61,946 nt of DNA, from contig SEGS01000009.1 in NCBI GenBank assembly GCA_004210915.1, positions 1 through 61,946 of the forward strand, written 5' to 3'. Numbering within the stretch: position 1 is the first letter of the stretch; every line of letters begins with the position of its first letter. Made by a program: the position numbers and the translations under genes. The notes beneath the pieces are model-generated. The model searched no databases and had not been told where the DNA came from. It worked only from the letters and a program-made list of their open reading frames with translations. This document shows, piece by piece, positions 44,975-53,970 of the stretch. Source of the stretch: Variovorax sp. (GTDB lineage: Bacteria > Pseudomonadota > Gammaproteobacteria > Burkholderiales > Burkholderiaceae_C).

Positions 44975-44980
44975 ATTATC
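44975..44980 (-). promoter_or_regulatory. -10-like GATAAT 6 bp before DUF1178
   Basis: GATAAT on the minus strand, 6 bp before the ATG at 44968, overlapping the stop of the upstream Nudix gene. Same geometry as at dedA and mutL. Confidence 0.35.
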
Positions 44981-45569
44981 GGGCGGTGCCGTGCGGCGCC
45001 GCGGCCTGCCAATCGAGCGCCCACGCGCCCGACAGGACGTTCTGCAGCCAGAGCGTGCAGGTCAGCGTCTTCGCGTCCGTCACGGTGCCGTCCTGGCACC
45101 AGCGCGCCAGTTGGTCCGGCGTCGCCGCAAACACGTCCAGGAACTCCCCATGGTCGAGTTGCCGATCGCCCAGCGAGAGCCCGCGCGCAAAGAAGATGTG
45201 GATGATCTCGGTCGAATAGGCCACGGCGAGATGCATCTTGCCGGCGTACGCCCACTCGGCCGCGGTGTAGCCGGTCTCTTCGAGCAATTCCCGCTGGCCA
45301 CACCGCAGCGGGTCCTCGCCTGCGTCGAGCTTGCCCGCGGGGAATTCCGTCATGACCTGCGCCACCGGATAGCGGTACTGACGTTCGAGCACGACGCGGC
45401 CGTCGTCCAGCAGCGGCACCACCACCACCGCGCCCGGATGCACGATGTATTCGCGCGTGGCGCTATGGCCGTCGGGCAAGCGCACGGTATCGCGCCGGGC
45501 GTGCAGGAAATTGCCCTGGAACAGCAGCTCGCTGCCAGTGCCCTCTTCTTTCAGATGTTGTTCAGCCAA
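44976..45569 (-). CDS. Nudix hydrolase (ADP-ribose pyrophosphatase-like)
   Basis: 197 residues. The full Nudix box GX5EX7REUXEEXGU is seen as GKLDAGEDPLRCGQRELLEETGY near 79-101. FLHARRDTVRLPDG near 22-35 and ERQYRYPVAQVMTEFPAG near 62-79 match the ADP-ribose pyrophosphatase group (NudF-like), which hydrolyses ADP-ribose. The start is a TTG (MAEQHL) with no strong ribosome-binding site, so the true start is uncertain by a few codons. Sits between DUF1178 and wzc on the same strand. Confidence 0.9.
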   Translation of the reverse strand: MAEQHLKEEGTGSELLFQGNFLHARRDTVRLPDGHSATREYIVHPGAVVVVPLLDDGRVVLERQYRYPVAQVMTEFPAGKLDAGEDPLRCGQRELLEETGYTAAEWAYAGKMHLAVAYSTEIIHIFFARGLSLGDRQLDHGEFLDVFAATPDQLARWCQDGTVTDAKTLTCTLWLQNVLSGAWALDWQAAAPHGTAR

Positions 45570-45608
45570 GTCGTTCTGCCTTCCACATGCGCGGTCCTGT
45601 TCACCAGC

Positions 45609-45625
45609 GGCATCGACGATGCCGA
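45609..45625. repeat. 17-bp interrupted palindrome between wzc and the Nudix gene
   Basis: CGGCATCG-A-CGATGCCG, eight-base perfect arms around a single base, in the 116-bp gap (45570-45685). It may be an operator or part of a wzc 3' end; nothing else was recognised there. Confidence 0.4.
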
Positions 45626-45685
45626 TGTGGAGGATATCGCGGCGACGGCAGCTTCTGCGGCGGGCAACGGCGCTGCCGTGCGGGC

Positions 45686-47941
45686 CTACTGCTCTTCGGG
45701 CAGGATGCTCTCGTAGTTGTAGTTGGTGTGGCGGTAGCGGCCGTACTTGTAGGCACCGAAGGAGCGACGCCCCAGGTCCATCGCGTTGAGCAGCACGCCC
45801 GTGGCGGACTTGCCGCCCATGGCAAGCCGGCGCGTGCTTTCCTTCAGTTCGCCCATGGTCGACTGGTCGGCGCGCGCCACCAGCAGCACGGTGCCCGTGT
45901 GGGCGGCCACAGTGGCCGAATCCGCGGCGACAAGCACCGGTGGCGTGTCGATCACGACGAGGTCGTAGTCGTTCGAAAGCCGCTCGAGCAGGCTCCGGAA
46001 CGATTCCGAAACCAGCAATTCGGCCGGATTCGGCGGCAGCTGGCCGGTGGTCAGCAGATCGAGGTTGGGCACGACCTGCCGGTGCACGGTCTGCTGCACC
46101 GTCAGGCTGCCGGCGATGAGTTCCGACAAACCGCCGTGCCGCTGCAGACCGAAGTACTGGTGGGTGTGACCGCGTCGCAGGTCGGCGTCGATCAGCAGCG
46201 TGCGCTTGCCCGCGGCCGCCATCAGCGCCGCGAAGTTTGATGTCACAAAGCTCTTGCCAACGCCAGGCGTTGCGCCCGTGATCATCACGCGGTTGTTGGG
46301 CGATTCGAGCATCGCGAACTGCATCGCGGTGCGCAGGCTGCGCAAACTCTCGACCGCGGGATCGTCCGGGTGCTCTACGGCCAGCAGGCGAACGCCGCTC
46401 GCACCGCTCAGGCGCCGCTTGGCGATGCCTTCCTGCGTCTTGCTGACGGGAATGGTCGAGAAGACCGGCAGACCGCTGTGCAGCTCGACCTCGTGCGGAT
46501 CGCGCAGGCGCTGCTCGACGAACGCGTTCCGCAGGAAAGCCGCGACCAGTCCGAGGAACAGGCCCAGGGCCAATGCAGCCGCGATGATGGTCCGACGCTG
46601 CGGCTTGATCGGGAACTGCGGCACCACGGCTTCGTCCAACACGCGCACATTGCCGACCTTGCCTTCCTTGACCAGGCGCAGTTGCAGTGCGTTGTTGAGC
46701 AACGACTGGTAGAGCTCGGTGTTGACCTTGACGTCGCGCTCCATGCGCACGGCTTCCTGCTGGATCGCAGGCAGGCTGCGAATGCGCGACTGGATGCCGC
46801 CGATATCGGTGCGCAAAGCGGCGATCTGGGCATCCAGCGTCTGCACGGTCGGGTGGTTCGACGTGAAGCGGGCCTCGAGCTCGCGGCGACGCTGCTGCGC
46901 ATCGAGCAGCTTGGTCTGGCGATCTACCGCTTCACCGAGGATCAGGTTCGCCTCTTCGTTGAACGCGACCGTTCCCTTCTGGTTGCGGAAGCGGTTGTAG
47001 GTCTCTTCGGAGTTCTCGAGCTGCCGCTTGAACTGGGGCAGTTGGACATCGAGGAACGCCAGTGTCTTCTGCGCTTCCGCGGCCTTGCGTTCAATGTTCT
47101 GCCGGACATACTGGTTGCCCACTGCGTTGAGCACGCGCGTGAGCTTGTAGGGGTCCGCGTCCTGCATCGCCACATTGATGATGCCCGACTGCCTGCCGCG
47201 TTCGGTCAGGGTCAACCGGTCCTGCACGCTGGCAATCGTCGGCAGCTTCGCCAGGCGCGAGAGGGTGAACTGGGCGCCGGGCTTGCCGGCGAGCACAGGG
47301 ATCTCGAGCTCGATCGGACCCTCGGGCGTTTCTGCCTTCAGCAGTGAACCCGTCGTGCCAGTGAGCGGCGTCGGCAGCAGCTCGTTCGAGAGCGTGTACT
47401 GTCCGCCGGCCCCTGCCGTGACGATGAACTCGCTCCCTTCCATTGCCACCGGGACATCGAAGCGGGCGACCTCGATGCGTTCGCGCCCCGAGACATAGCC
47501 GTCGAAGCCCAGAAAGCCCGGGTCGGACAGGCTCGTTGACCGCCGTGCCAACCAGCCGCCGATGTAAGGGATGTAGCGCGGGCCCGCCACGATGTAGAGC
47601 CGGGTGCTCTCCACCGCCTCGCTTACGACCATGCGCGAGCGGATGATTTCCATTTCGGCGCTGGTCGGGGTTTTGATGTCGAACAGGCCGCCCACATCGC
47701 TGAGCCCGCCGCTGGACTTGCCTTCTGCATCCTCGACTTGAATGAGGATGCTGGATTCATATGTTGGCCGCTCCATGAAGGCGTAGGCCACGCCCAGCGC
47801 GAGCACGACCGCGGTGATCGCTGCGATCAGCCACTTGTTGGCCATGACGACCTCGAGGTAGTGGCCGAGATCGATCTCTTCGTCCGGTGGCGTGCCCGCT
47901 GCGTGCGGCGTCGTGGAGGGGGGGGAAAGTGTGGAATTCAT
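45686..47941 (-). CDS. wzc: polysaccharide co-polymerase/tyrosine autokinase (Wzc/EpsB type)
   Basis: 751-residue inner-membrane protein controlling capsule/EPS chain export. N-terminal cytoplasmic segment, first transmembrane helix near 38-55, a large periplasmic Wzz domain with coiled coil (about 270-400) and second helix near 450-470. The bacterial tyrosine kinase domain has Walker A GATPGVGKS near 546, Walker A' LLIDADLRRG near 572 and Walker B LVVIDTPP near 657. The last 25 residues hold a tyrosine cluster (YKYGRYRHTNYNYES) for autophosphorylation. ATG 47941 overlaps the phosphatase stop (TGATG); a GTG-like upstream extension is not needed. Confidence 0.93.
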   Translation of the reverse strand: MNSTLSPPSTTPHAAGTPPDEEIDLGHYLEVVMANKWLIAAITAVVLALGVAYAFMERPTYESSILIQVEDAEGKSSGGLSDVGGLFDIKTPTSAEMEIIRSRMVVSEAVESTRLYIVAGPRYIPYIGGWLARRSTSLSDPGFLGFDGYVSGRERIEVARFDVPVAMEGSEFIVTAGAGGQYTLSNELLPTPLTGTTGSLLKAETPEGPIELEIPVLAGKPGAQFTLSRLAKLPTIASVQDRLTLTERGRQSGIINVAMQDADPYKLTRVLNAVGNQYVRQNIERKAAEAQKTLAFLDVQLPQFKRQLENSEETYNRFRNQKGTVAFNEEANLILGEAVDRQTKLLDAQQRRRELEARFTSNHPTVQTLDAQIAALRTDIGGIQSRIRSLPAIQQEAVRMERDVKVNTELYQSLLNNALQLRLVKEGKVGNVRVLDEAVVPQFPIKPQRRTIIAAALALGLFLGLVAAFLRNAFVEQRLRDPHEVELHSGLPVFSTIPVSKTQEGIAKRRLSGASGVRLLAVEHPDDPAVESLRSLRTAMQFAMLESPNNRVMITGATPGVGKSFVTSNFAALMAAAGKRTLLIDADLRRGHTHQYFGLQRHGGLSELIAGSLTVQQTVHRQVVPNLDLLTTGQLPPNPAELLVSESFRSLLERLSNDYDLVVIDTPPVLVAADSATVAAHTGTVLLVARADQSTMGELKESTRRLAMGGKSATGVLLNAMDLGRRSFGAYKYGRYRHTNYNYESILPEEQ

Positions 47942-48384
47942 CAGCTGGATACTCTGGAAATTCGGTTGACCCACTGCTGCACGCCGCCATCGATCAGCGC
48001 CAGGGACTGCTCGAACACCGCACGCGTCGCCCGGTAAGGATCAGGCACATCCTGCGCACTGAATTCGCAGAGGCGAAATACCTTGCCGACCGCGAACGGA
48101 TAGCGCTGCTCGACCAGGCGACGCTGCTCGTGCTCCATCACCAGCACCAGTTCAGCGCGCTGGCACATGTCGAGGTTGATCTGGCGCGCGCGGTGCTCGG
48201 CGATGTCCACGCCGCGCGCGTCCATCAGTTCGAGGGCCAGCGGATCGGCCGCATGCCCGGACATCGCGGACAAGCCGGCCGAGCTGACCTTCACATCGGG
48301 CAAGGCCGCTGCGAGCAGGCCTTCGGCCATCGGGCTGCGGCAGATGTTTCCGAGGCACACGACCAGGACATTCCGGATGGACAC
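47941..48384 (-). CDS. wzb: low-molecular-weight protein tyrosine phosphatase (Wzb type)
   Basis: 147 residues from GTG 48384, the same length as E. coli Wzb. Catalytic P-loop CLGNICRSPMAEG near 9-21 (C-X5-R) and the general-acid loop DVPDPY near 114. Dephosphorylates the Wzc tyrosine tail, so cycling of the kinase is local. A longer reading to 48471 overlaps wza and lacks homology, hence the GTG. Lies 14 bp after the wza stop. Confidence 0.93.
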   Translation of the reverse strand: MSIRNVLVVCLGNICRSPMAEGLLAAALPDVKVSSAGLSAMSGHAADPLALELMDARGVDIAEHRARQINLDMCQRAELVLVMEHEQRRLVEQRYPFAVGKVFRLCEFSAQDVPDPYRATRAVFEQSLALIDGGVQQWVNRISRVSS

Positions 48385-48398
48385 GTGGACGATCCGGT

Positions 48399-49541
48399 TC
48401 AGCGCGAGATTTCGCGGACCGTGCTTGCGGTCGTGGTGGTTGGCAGGATCAGATTGATCAGGCGGCTCCACAACACGAGAGGAACCGGATCGACGTAGAC
48501 CACGTCCTTGGGTCTGAGGGCGAAGCCATCGGCCAGGGCCAGGGCCGTGGGTGTACGTGCATCGAGGTGGAAGATCGACTGGGCGCCCTGCGGTTCGTTG
48601 CGGATCACGTAGATCTGGCGCGGATTGGCCAATGTCAGATTCACGCCGCCGACTTCCGTCAGCGCATCGTTCAGGCTGAGCCGGCCATTGCGCATCAGCA
48701 CGCCGGCTTGCTGCGTGACTTCGCCCATGACCGCGACCTTGCGCTCGTCGCGGCCGCGCACCATGACCATGTCGCCGTTCTTGAGCGGAATGCGGGTTGC
48801 ATCGACCCCTGCCTCGGCCATGGCCATCAGATCGAGCGACGTCGTCACGCCGTTGCGCGTCAGCGTGACGAACGAGCGGTCACCGGCGGGCGTCACGCCC
48901 CCCGCGCGGTTGAGCGCCTCGGCCAGGGTCATCGGAATGTCTGTGAACACCAGCAGACCGGGCTGTCGAACCTCGCCTTCGATGTAGGCACGTTTGCTGC
49001 GGAAGGCCTGTACCCGCACGCTCAACTGGGGATCCTTGAAGACGCGTGAAAGGCGCTTGACGAGCGTGTCTTCCAATTCCTGCACCGTCATGCCCGCAGC
49101 CTTCAGCGTGCCGGCGTAGGGGAAGCTCAGCTGCCCCGTATTCGAGACGATGAAGCCCGGTGCTGGCGAGACGCTCGAAGGATCGGCCACCGTGGTAGCC
49201 GGCGTAGCGCTGGAGACGAGTTCAGGATGGTCGTAAACCACGATGCCGACCACGTCCCCAGGCCCGATCCGGTAGACCTCGACTTCACCGACCAGCGCCT
49301 GGACCTCAGGACTGACGGTGCGCGTGGCCGCGGTTCGCTGCGCGCGGATGAGATCAGGCGTGATCGAGGTGATGGCGCCCGCCGGAGGCGCGTCTCGTTC
49401 GTTCGTCGAAAAACCTGACGGCGAGGCCGCCAGGTGCGCGTCGTTGCTGGCGGATCGGAAGCCCGGCCCGAACGGGGCGCACCCCTGCAACAGCAAACCG
49501 GCCAAGGCGAACAAAGCGGCGAGTAGTGGAAAACGTTTCAA
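48399..49541 (-). CDS. wza: outer-membrane polysaccharide export lipoprotein (Wza type)
   Basis: 380 residues from a TTG start (GGAG 7 bp upstream). Signal peptide with lipobox LLQGC (Cys near 21). Poly_export domain VEVYRIGPGDVVGIVVYDHPEL near 87-108, then SLBB domains (VRQPGLLVFTDIPMTLAEALNRAGGV near 195, VGGVNL near 296). The C-terminal helix LVLWSRLINLILP near 357 forms the outer-membrane alpha-helical barrel. First gene of wza-wzb-wzc. The 252-bp upstream region (49542-49793) is distinctly AT-richer and gene-free; no clear promoter was assigned. Confidence 0.92.
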   Translation of the reverse strand: MKRFPLLAALFALAGLLLQGCAPFGPGFRSASNDAHLAASPSGFSTNERDAPPAGAITSITPDLIRAQRTAATRTVSPEVQALVGEVEVYRIGPGDVVGIVVYDHPELVSSATPATTVADPSSVSPAPGFIVSNTGQLSFPYAGTLKAAGMTVQELEDTLVKRLSRVFKDPQLSVRVQAFRSKRAYIEGEVRQPGLLVFTDIPMTLAEALNRAGGVTPAGDRSFVTLTRNGVTTSLDLMAMAEAGVDATRIPLKNGDMVMVRGRDERKVAVMGEVTQQAGVLMRNGRLSLNDALTEVGGVNLTLANPRQIYVIRNEPQGAQSIFHLDARTPTALALADGFALRPKDVVYVDPVPLVLWSRLINLILPTTTTASTVREISR

Positions 49542-49793
49542 GACCAGCTCCGCGGCATGACGCTAAATGAGTACTTTTGCAAACAGTTACGACTGTACCC
49601 CACAAGCCCGCAAACATTGCAATTCGCTGTAGATGTAGAGCGTTTGGATTACAAACTGAAGTGTAACCGCTCAGTTGGAGTGAGCTCAAATCACCTGAGA
49701 AGCGGTGCTGGACCAGGCCCAGTCTGGACTTGTTGCTATTGTTTTAGCAGCAACCTTCAACCGAGGGAGATGAGCGCAGGTTCGAGGGTTCAG
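49542..49793. other. AT-rich intergenic region upstream of wza
   Basis: Gene-free gap between hemY and wza, markedly AT-richer than its surroundings. It holds a weak stem (GTTGCT with AGCAAC near 49733-49758) near the hemY end. It probably carries the wza promoter and the hemY 3' end; no confident motif. Confidence 0.5.
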
Positions 49794-51071
49794 TTAGCGT
49801 GACTGCGCCGCCCGCTTCCAGGCCGCCGCGGCCTCGTCGGCCTCACCGCGCTGTTCGGCCAACTGCGCCAGCGCCACCCATGCGCTGCGATGCAGGCCCG
49901 CATCCTGCAGCCCGGCCCCGGCCTGGGCGAGCAGTTGCTGGGCCTTGCCCCACAGCTGACGCTTCATGCAGGCCATGCCGGCCAGGTACTGCAGGTTGGC
50001 ATCGCGCGGGTTGTTGCGCTGGGCAGTCTCGATGCGCGCCAGCCACTCGGCGTCGAGCGAGTCCAACCCGGCCTCGAGCGCGCGCACCAGCTTGACCCGC
50101 AGGCCGTCGCCCAGACTCGGCGGCTGCGCCACCATCTGCTCCCACACTGGCAAGAGCCACGCGCGGGCCACCGCGAGATCGCCCCCCACAGCGACCAAAC
50201 GCTGCGCGGCCGGGATTGCGACCTCGGGCATCGCGCGCTCGCCGGCCTCCAGCTCGCCCCAGGCGCGCAGCAGTTGCGCCGGATCGTGCGCCCCTGCCAC
50301 GAGCTCGGTCGCGAGCCCGTGCACGATGCTGCGGGCCGCGCCCGCCGGAAAGGCGCCGTGCTTGGCCAGCAGCCGTGCCGTATCGAGCGCCTCGACCGTG
50401 CGCCGATCCTGCCGCGCGGCCTTGAGGCGAAGCCGCAGGGCCAGCGTGCGCCGCTGGGCACCCAACGGAAGTTCGGCCAAGCGCGCCAGCGCGGCGGGTG
50501 CATCGCGGTCCTCGAGGGCCCAGCGCGCCGCGCGCAGCTGCACACCCTCGCGCGTTTCAGGGCTCATGGGTGCGGTGCGGTCGTTGCCTTCGTTCAGGGC
50601 CAGCTGCAGATGCGCATCGCGTGCCGCCCTGTCCTGCAGCGATTGCGCGCTCTCCGCGGCGAGCAGGTGTGCCAGCATGCGGACCTGAGGCGCCTGCGGG
50701 AGGTCGGCGTCCAGCGCCGCCAGCGTCTTCTCCTGCCCCAGCGCGGCTTGGGCGGCCTTGCGGGCGCGCGAAAAGCGACCCGACAGCAACTGGACCATGG
50801 CATCGAGCAGCGCAGCATGCAGTGCGCGTTCCTTTTGCTGCAGGCGCCATTGGCGGGCCTGCGTAGGCAGTGCGAAGAGCGCCGAGAAACCGCGCAGCGC
50901 CACGTGAAGGAAAACGAAGGCCCCGAACAGCAACAACAACACCAGGTTGAGCGACAGGTCGACCCGCCATGGCGGCCAAAACACCGTGACCGTGCCCTGG
51001 TTGTTGCCCGCGAAGAGCGCGACCGCCGCCGCGATGGCGAACAGGCCCAGAAGCCAGAGTGCAGCGCGCAT
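49794..51071 (-). CDS. hemY: HemY-type TPR membrane protein
   Basis: 425 residues. Two N-terminal helices (about 3-21 and 40-62, with the HemY_N segment NNQGTVTVFWPPWRVDLSLNLVL between them) and a cytoplasmic tetratricopeptide-like array (about 90-420, helices rich in Ala/Leu/Arg). Associated with haem synthesis in enterics and betaproteobacteria, with unproven biochemical role; it is not the protoporphyrinogen oxidase also called HemY. Starts 6 bp after the hemX stop. Confidence 0.9.
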   Translation of the reverse strand: MRAALWLLGLFAIAAAVALFAGNNQGTVTVFWPPWRVDLSLNLVLLLLFGAFVFLHVALRGFSALFALPTQARQWRLQQKERALHAALLDAMVQLLSGRFSRARKAAQAALGQEKTLAALDADLPQAPQVRMLAHLLAAESAQSLQDRAARDAHLQLALNEGNDRTAPMSPETREGVQLRAARWALEDRDAPAALARLAELPLGAQRRTLALRLRLKAARQDRRTVEALDTARLLAKHGAFPAGAARSIVHGLATELVAGAHDPAQLLRAWGELEAGERAMPEVAIPAAQRLVAVGGDLAVARAWLLPVWEQMVAQPPSLGDGLRVKLVRALEAGLDSLDAEWLARIETAQRNNPRDANLQYLAGMACMKRQLWGKAQQLLAQAGAGLQDAGLHRSAWVALAQLAEQRGEADEAAAAWKRAAQSR

Positions 51072-51077
51072 CGGGGG

Positions 51078-52151
51078 TCAGCGCCCGGCCGCCGCCGTGG
51101 CGAGCGCGGTCAACGTGTCGTCGATGCGCGGCGGCTCGGTCGTCCGCACCTGCGCCTGCAGTTGCAGCAGGAGCGTGGCGGCCGCCTGCGTCCGGCGCGA
51201 GGACGGATCGAAATAGCGGTTGAGCGACGCGGCGACCGCGGCCAGATCGCTGCGGGCCGTGTCGACCTGGCGCGACAACAGCGACAGCCGCACATTCAGG
51301 AGCTTGAGCTTCATGTTCTCGCGCAGGAAGAAGGTCTGGTCGGGCGCCAGGAGCACCGCTTCGGGCCGCTCGATGCGGCCGACCCGCACCAGCGAGCGCG
51401 CCTCGCCGCGCAGCACGAGCAACAGGCGCTCCCACCACGCCGCGTCGGCCGGAATCGGCTCGGCTTGCCAGTCGTTGAGTCCGCCGCTCCGCGTCGCCAC
51501 CGCGTTGAGCACGGGCAGCTCGTCCACGCCCCGCATCAACTGGTCGAGTTTTTGCAGCGCCTCTTCGTTGTCGGCACTCGCGCTGGTGCGCAGGCGGTCC
51601 GCATCGCGCTGCATCGCGCGCTGCAGCGGACCGAGCCGCGGCTGCGCGGCGCGCGTGATGCGCAGGTCGCCGGCCTTGAGCGCCGCCAGCAAGGGACCCA
51701 CATTGCCCGTCACCTGCGCCTGCTGAAGCGCCAGCCGCACCGCGGCCTCGATGTCGACGACCAGGTTCTCATCGCGCGAGCGCGACAGGCTCTGCATCAG
51801 TTCCTCGAGCTGCGAGCGCTGCAGCGCGACTTCGGCCACACGGGATTCGGTGAGGGCGGCACGCGCGGCCGTGTCGCGGACCGTGTCGTTGGCCTGGCGG
51901 GCCAGCGTGCGGGCTTCGAGCGATTGGGCCAGCGCATCGGCACTCTGGCGAGCCAGTTGCTCCTGCATGCCGTCGACCTTCTGCCAGAGGCTGATCGCGA
52001 CCACGAGGGCCACCACGGCGACGATCGCCACCAGCCCGAAAACGATCCGGACCAGAGTCGCCACAGCGAGCGCGGAGGCCGGCGGCAGCACGACGGGCAG
52101 CGGCGCGGCGGGCTCTCTGGACTGGTCCTCGATCGGGGGCACGGCGCTCAT
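51078..52151 (-). CDS. hemX: HemX-type membrane protein (uroporphyrinogen-III methyltransferase-annotated)
   Basis: 357 residues. One helix near 36-57 (FGLVAIVAVVALVVAISLW) followed by a long alpha-helical/coiled-coil region (about 60-120, MQEQLARQSADALAQSLEARTL onward) and a conserved C-terminal domain (VDELPVLNAV near 208, RLLLVLRGEARSLVRVGRIERP near 233). No SAM-binding methyltransferase motif is present, so it is HemX, not CysG/CobA. Overlaps hemD by 4 bp. Confidence 0.88.
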   Translation of the reverse strand: MSAVPPIEDQSREPAAPLPVVLPPASALAVATLVRIVFGLVAIVAVVALVVAISLWQKVDGMQEQLARQSADALAQSLEARTLARQANDTVRDTAARAALTESRVAEVALQRSQLEELMQSLSRSRDENLVVDIEAAVRLALQQAQVTGNVGPLLAALKAGDLRITRAAQPRLGPLQRAMQRDADRLRTSASADNEEALQKLDQLMRGVDELPVLNAVATRSGGLNDWQAEPIPADAAWWERLLLVLRGEARSLVRVGRIERPEAVLLAPDQTFFLRENMKLKLLNVRLSLLSRQVDTARSDLAAVAASLNRYFDPSSRRTQAAATLLLQLQAQVRTTEPPRIDDTLTALATAAAGR

Positions 52152-52963
52152 GCGAAGGATTCTATCGACGCGACCAGCGCGGCCGGCAGCGGCGGAGCGA
52201 GCCGCACGTCGCCGAATCCTGCGCCCGTGGCGGCCTCCGCGATGCGCGGATGGGTCGCCACGACGCGGGCGTTGCCCCAGTCGGTCGATGGCATGGCGCG
52301 CACCAGATGGGCCACGGCTTCCGAGCTGCTGAAGAGCCAGATGGCCTCGCCGGCCGCACCCTCGGCCGCGAGCCGCATTTCGGCCGCGCCGAAGGCGGGC
52401 GCCAGCCGCCGGTACGCGACCACGGTGTCGCGCTGCCCTCCGGCCGCGGCCACTTCGTCGGCCAGCCAATCGCGGCCGGTGGGGCGGCCCGCAGCGTCAC
52501 CGCCGCGCACGATGAGCACGCGCACGCCGGGTCGGACTTGCGCAGACACCCGTTCCCACAGGGCCTCGGAATCGAAGCGCCCGTTGTCGGCGGCCGGCGT
52601 GTCGATGTCGGCCAGGTGGATGCCGGCGCGTTGCAAGGCCCGGGTGGTGCCGGGCCCGGTGGCCCAGTAGCGCGGGCTTGCCGACGCGGTGGTGGAGGCC
52701 GCGTCCGTGACTGCCCGCCGTTGCCGCGCAAAAAAATGATCGACCGCAGCCGCACTCACGAACATGAGCGCCGCGTAGTGCTGCAAGCGCTGCCACGCCG
52801 CGTCCAGCGGGGCTACGTCGAGCGCCGGTTCGATGGCCAGCAGCGGCAGCGCGACCGCGTCCAGGCCGGCACGGCGCAGCTGGTCGATCCACGCCTGCGC
52901 TTCGCGCGCGGGACGCGTCACGATCACCCGGCGTGGATTCACGGTCACCTGACGGTGAGGCAT
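52148..52963 (-). CDS. hemD: uroporphyrinogen-III synthase
   Basis: 271 residues. Cyclises hydroxymethylbilane with ring-D inversion. Divergent sequence family, but RRVIVTRPAREAQAWIDQLRRAG near 11-33, FVSAAAVDHFF near 71 (SxxAV motif) and YRRLAP near 194 fit. FSSSEAVAHLV near 221, then a C-terminal VATHPRIAEAA near 243, complete the pattern. Starts 1 bp after the hemC stop. Member of the hemC-hemD-hemX-hemY operon. Confidence 0.92.
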   Translation of the reverse strand: MPHRQVTVNPRRVIVTRPAREAQAWIDQLRRAGLDAVALPLLAIEPALDVAPLDAAWQRLQHYAALMFVSAAAVDHFFARQRRAVTDAASTTASASPRYWATGPGTTRALQRAGIHLADIDTPAADNGRFDSEALWERVSAQVRPGVRVLIVRGGDAAGRPTGRDWLADEVAAAGGQRDTVVAYRRLAPAFGAAEMRLAAEGAAGEAIWLFSSSEAVAHLVRAMPSTDWGNARVVATHPRIAEAATGAGFGDVRLAPPLPAALVASIESFA

Positions 52964-52964
52964 T

Positions 52965-53873
52965 TCAGCCCCGCGCGCCGGCGGCACGCAGCGCGCCGGC
53001 GGCGGCCTCGCCCAGGGCACTGGCCGCGGCGAAGTCGCCCGCAGCGGCCAGCGCATGCACCCGGACCAGCGGCGTATCGCTTTCCACGTCGCCCCATGCC
53101 GCATCGATGCGCAACGCGCCGTCGGGCTGCCAGCGCGCATGCGCCGCGAGCGGCATCGAGCAGCTGCCGCCCATCGAGCGGCTGACGGCGCGCTCGGCGG
53201 ACGTCGCGAGCCAGTCTTTCTTGTCGGCCAGCGGTTCGAGTGCGGCGATCAGGTCGGCGCGGTCGGCGCGCACCTCGATGCCGAGCGCGCCCTGGCCGGC
53301 GGCCGGCAGCATCGTGTCGGGATCGAAGGCCGTGCGGATGCGGTCTTCGAGCCCGAGCCGCTTCAAACCCGCGGCGGCCAGCACGATCGCGTCGTACTGT
53401 CCTTCGTCGAGCTTGCGCAGGCGGGTATCCAGGTTGCCGCGCAGCGGCTCGATGCGCAGGTCGGGCCGCAGCGCGCGCAACAGTACGACACGGCGCAGGC
53501 TCGATGTACCCACCAGCGCGCCGTGCGGAAGTTCGTCAAGGCTGGCGTAGCGCGGCGAGACCAGCGCATCGCGCGGGTCTTCGCGCGGCAGCACGCAGGC
53601 CAGCACGAAGCCGTCGGGCAGCTCCATCGGCACATCCTTGAGCGAATGCACGGCGATGTCGGCGCGCCCTTCTTCCAGCGCCAATTCGAGTTCTTTCACG
53701 AACAGGCCTTTGCCGCCCACCTTGCTGAGCGTGCGGTCGAGAATCTGATCGCCACGGGTCGTCATGCCCAGCAATGCAACCTGGTGGCCCCGTTCTTGCA
53801 GCAGCGCCTGCACATGCTCGGCTTGCCAGAGGGCCAGACGGCTTTCGCGCGTCGCGATCACGATGTTGCTCAA
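52965..53873 (-). CDS. hemC: hydroxymethylbilane synthase (porphobilinogen deaminase)
   Basis: Polymerises four porphobilinogens. 302 residues from TTG 53873, chosen because the sequence then begins [17 protein letters not shown] as the family does, and AGGAA sits 6 bp upstream; an ATG at 53915 would add 14 residues without such a site. HSLKDVP near 81, GTSSLRR near 128, and the dipyrromethane-cofactor Cys in GGSCSMPL near 237 are visible. First gene of the haem operon, divergent from ppc (97 bp between starts). Confidence 0.94.
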   Translation of the reverse strand: MSNIVIATRESRLALWQAEHVQALLQERGHQVALLGMTTRGDQILDRTLSKVGGKGLFVKELELALEEGRADIAVHSLKDVPMELPDGFVLACVLPREDPRDALVSPRYASLDELPHGALVGTSSLRRVVLLRALRPDLRIEPLRGNLDTRLRKLDEGQYDAIVLAAAGLKRLGLEDRIRTAFDPDTMLPAAGQGALGIEVRADRADLIAALEPLADKKDWLATSAERAVSRSMGGSCSMPLAAHARWQPDGALRIDAAWGDVESDTPLVRVHALAAAGDFAAASALGEAAAGALRAAGARG

Positions 53874-53970
53874 AGCCGTTCCTACAGATGAAGATGACCC
53901 CGGGAATGCTAGCATGTTGCGTCGCAGCAACGCCTGCCGCGCGCCCTCCAACGTCTCTGGAAAACACCGC

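Noticed and set aside
51078..52151. Uroporphyrinogen-III methyltransferase
   Set aside because: Lacks SAM-binding motifs; a membrane HemX protein despite the common annotation.
49890..52670. 926-codon forward frame antisense to hemY and hemX
   Set aside because: Same antisense artefact; the haem operon on the minus strand has recognisable domains and overlapping starts/stops.
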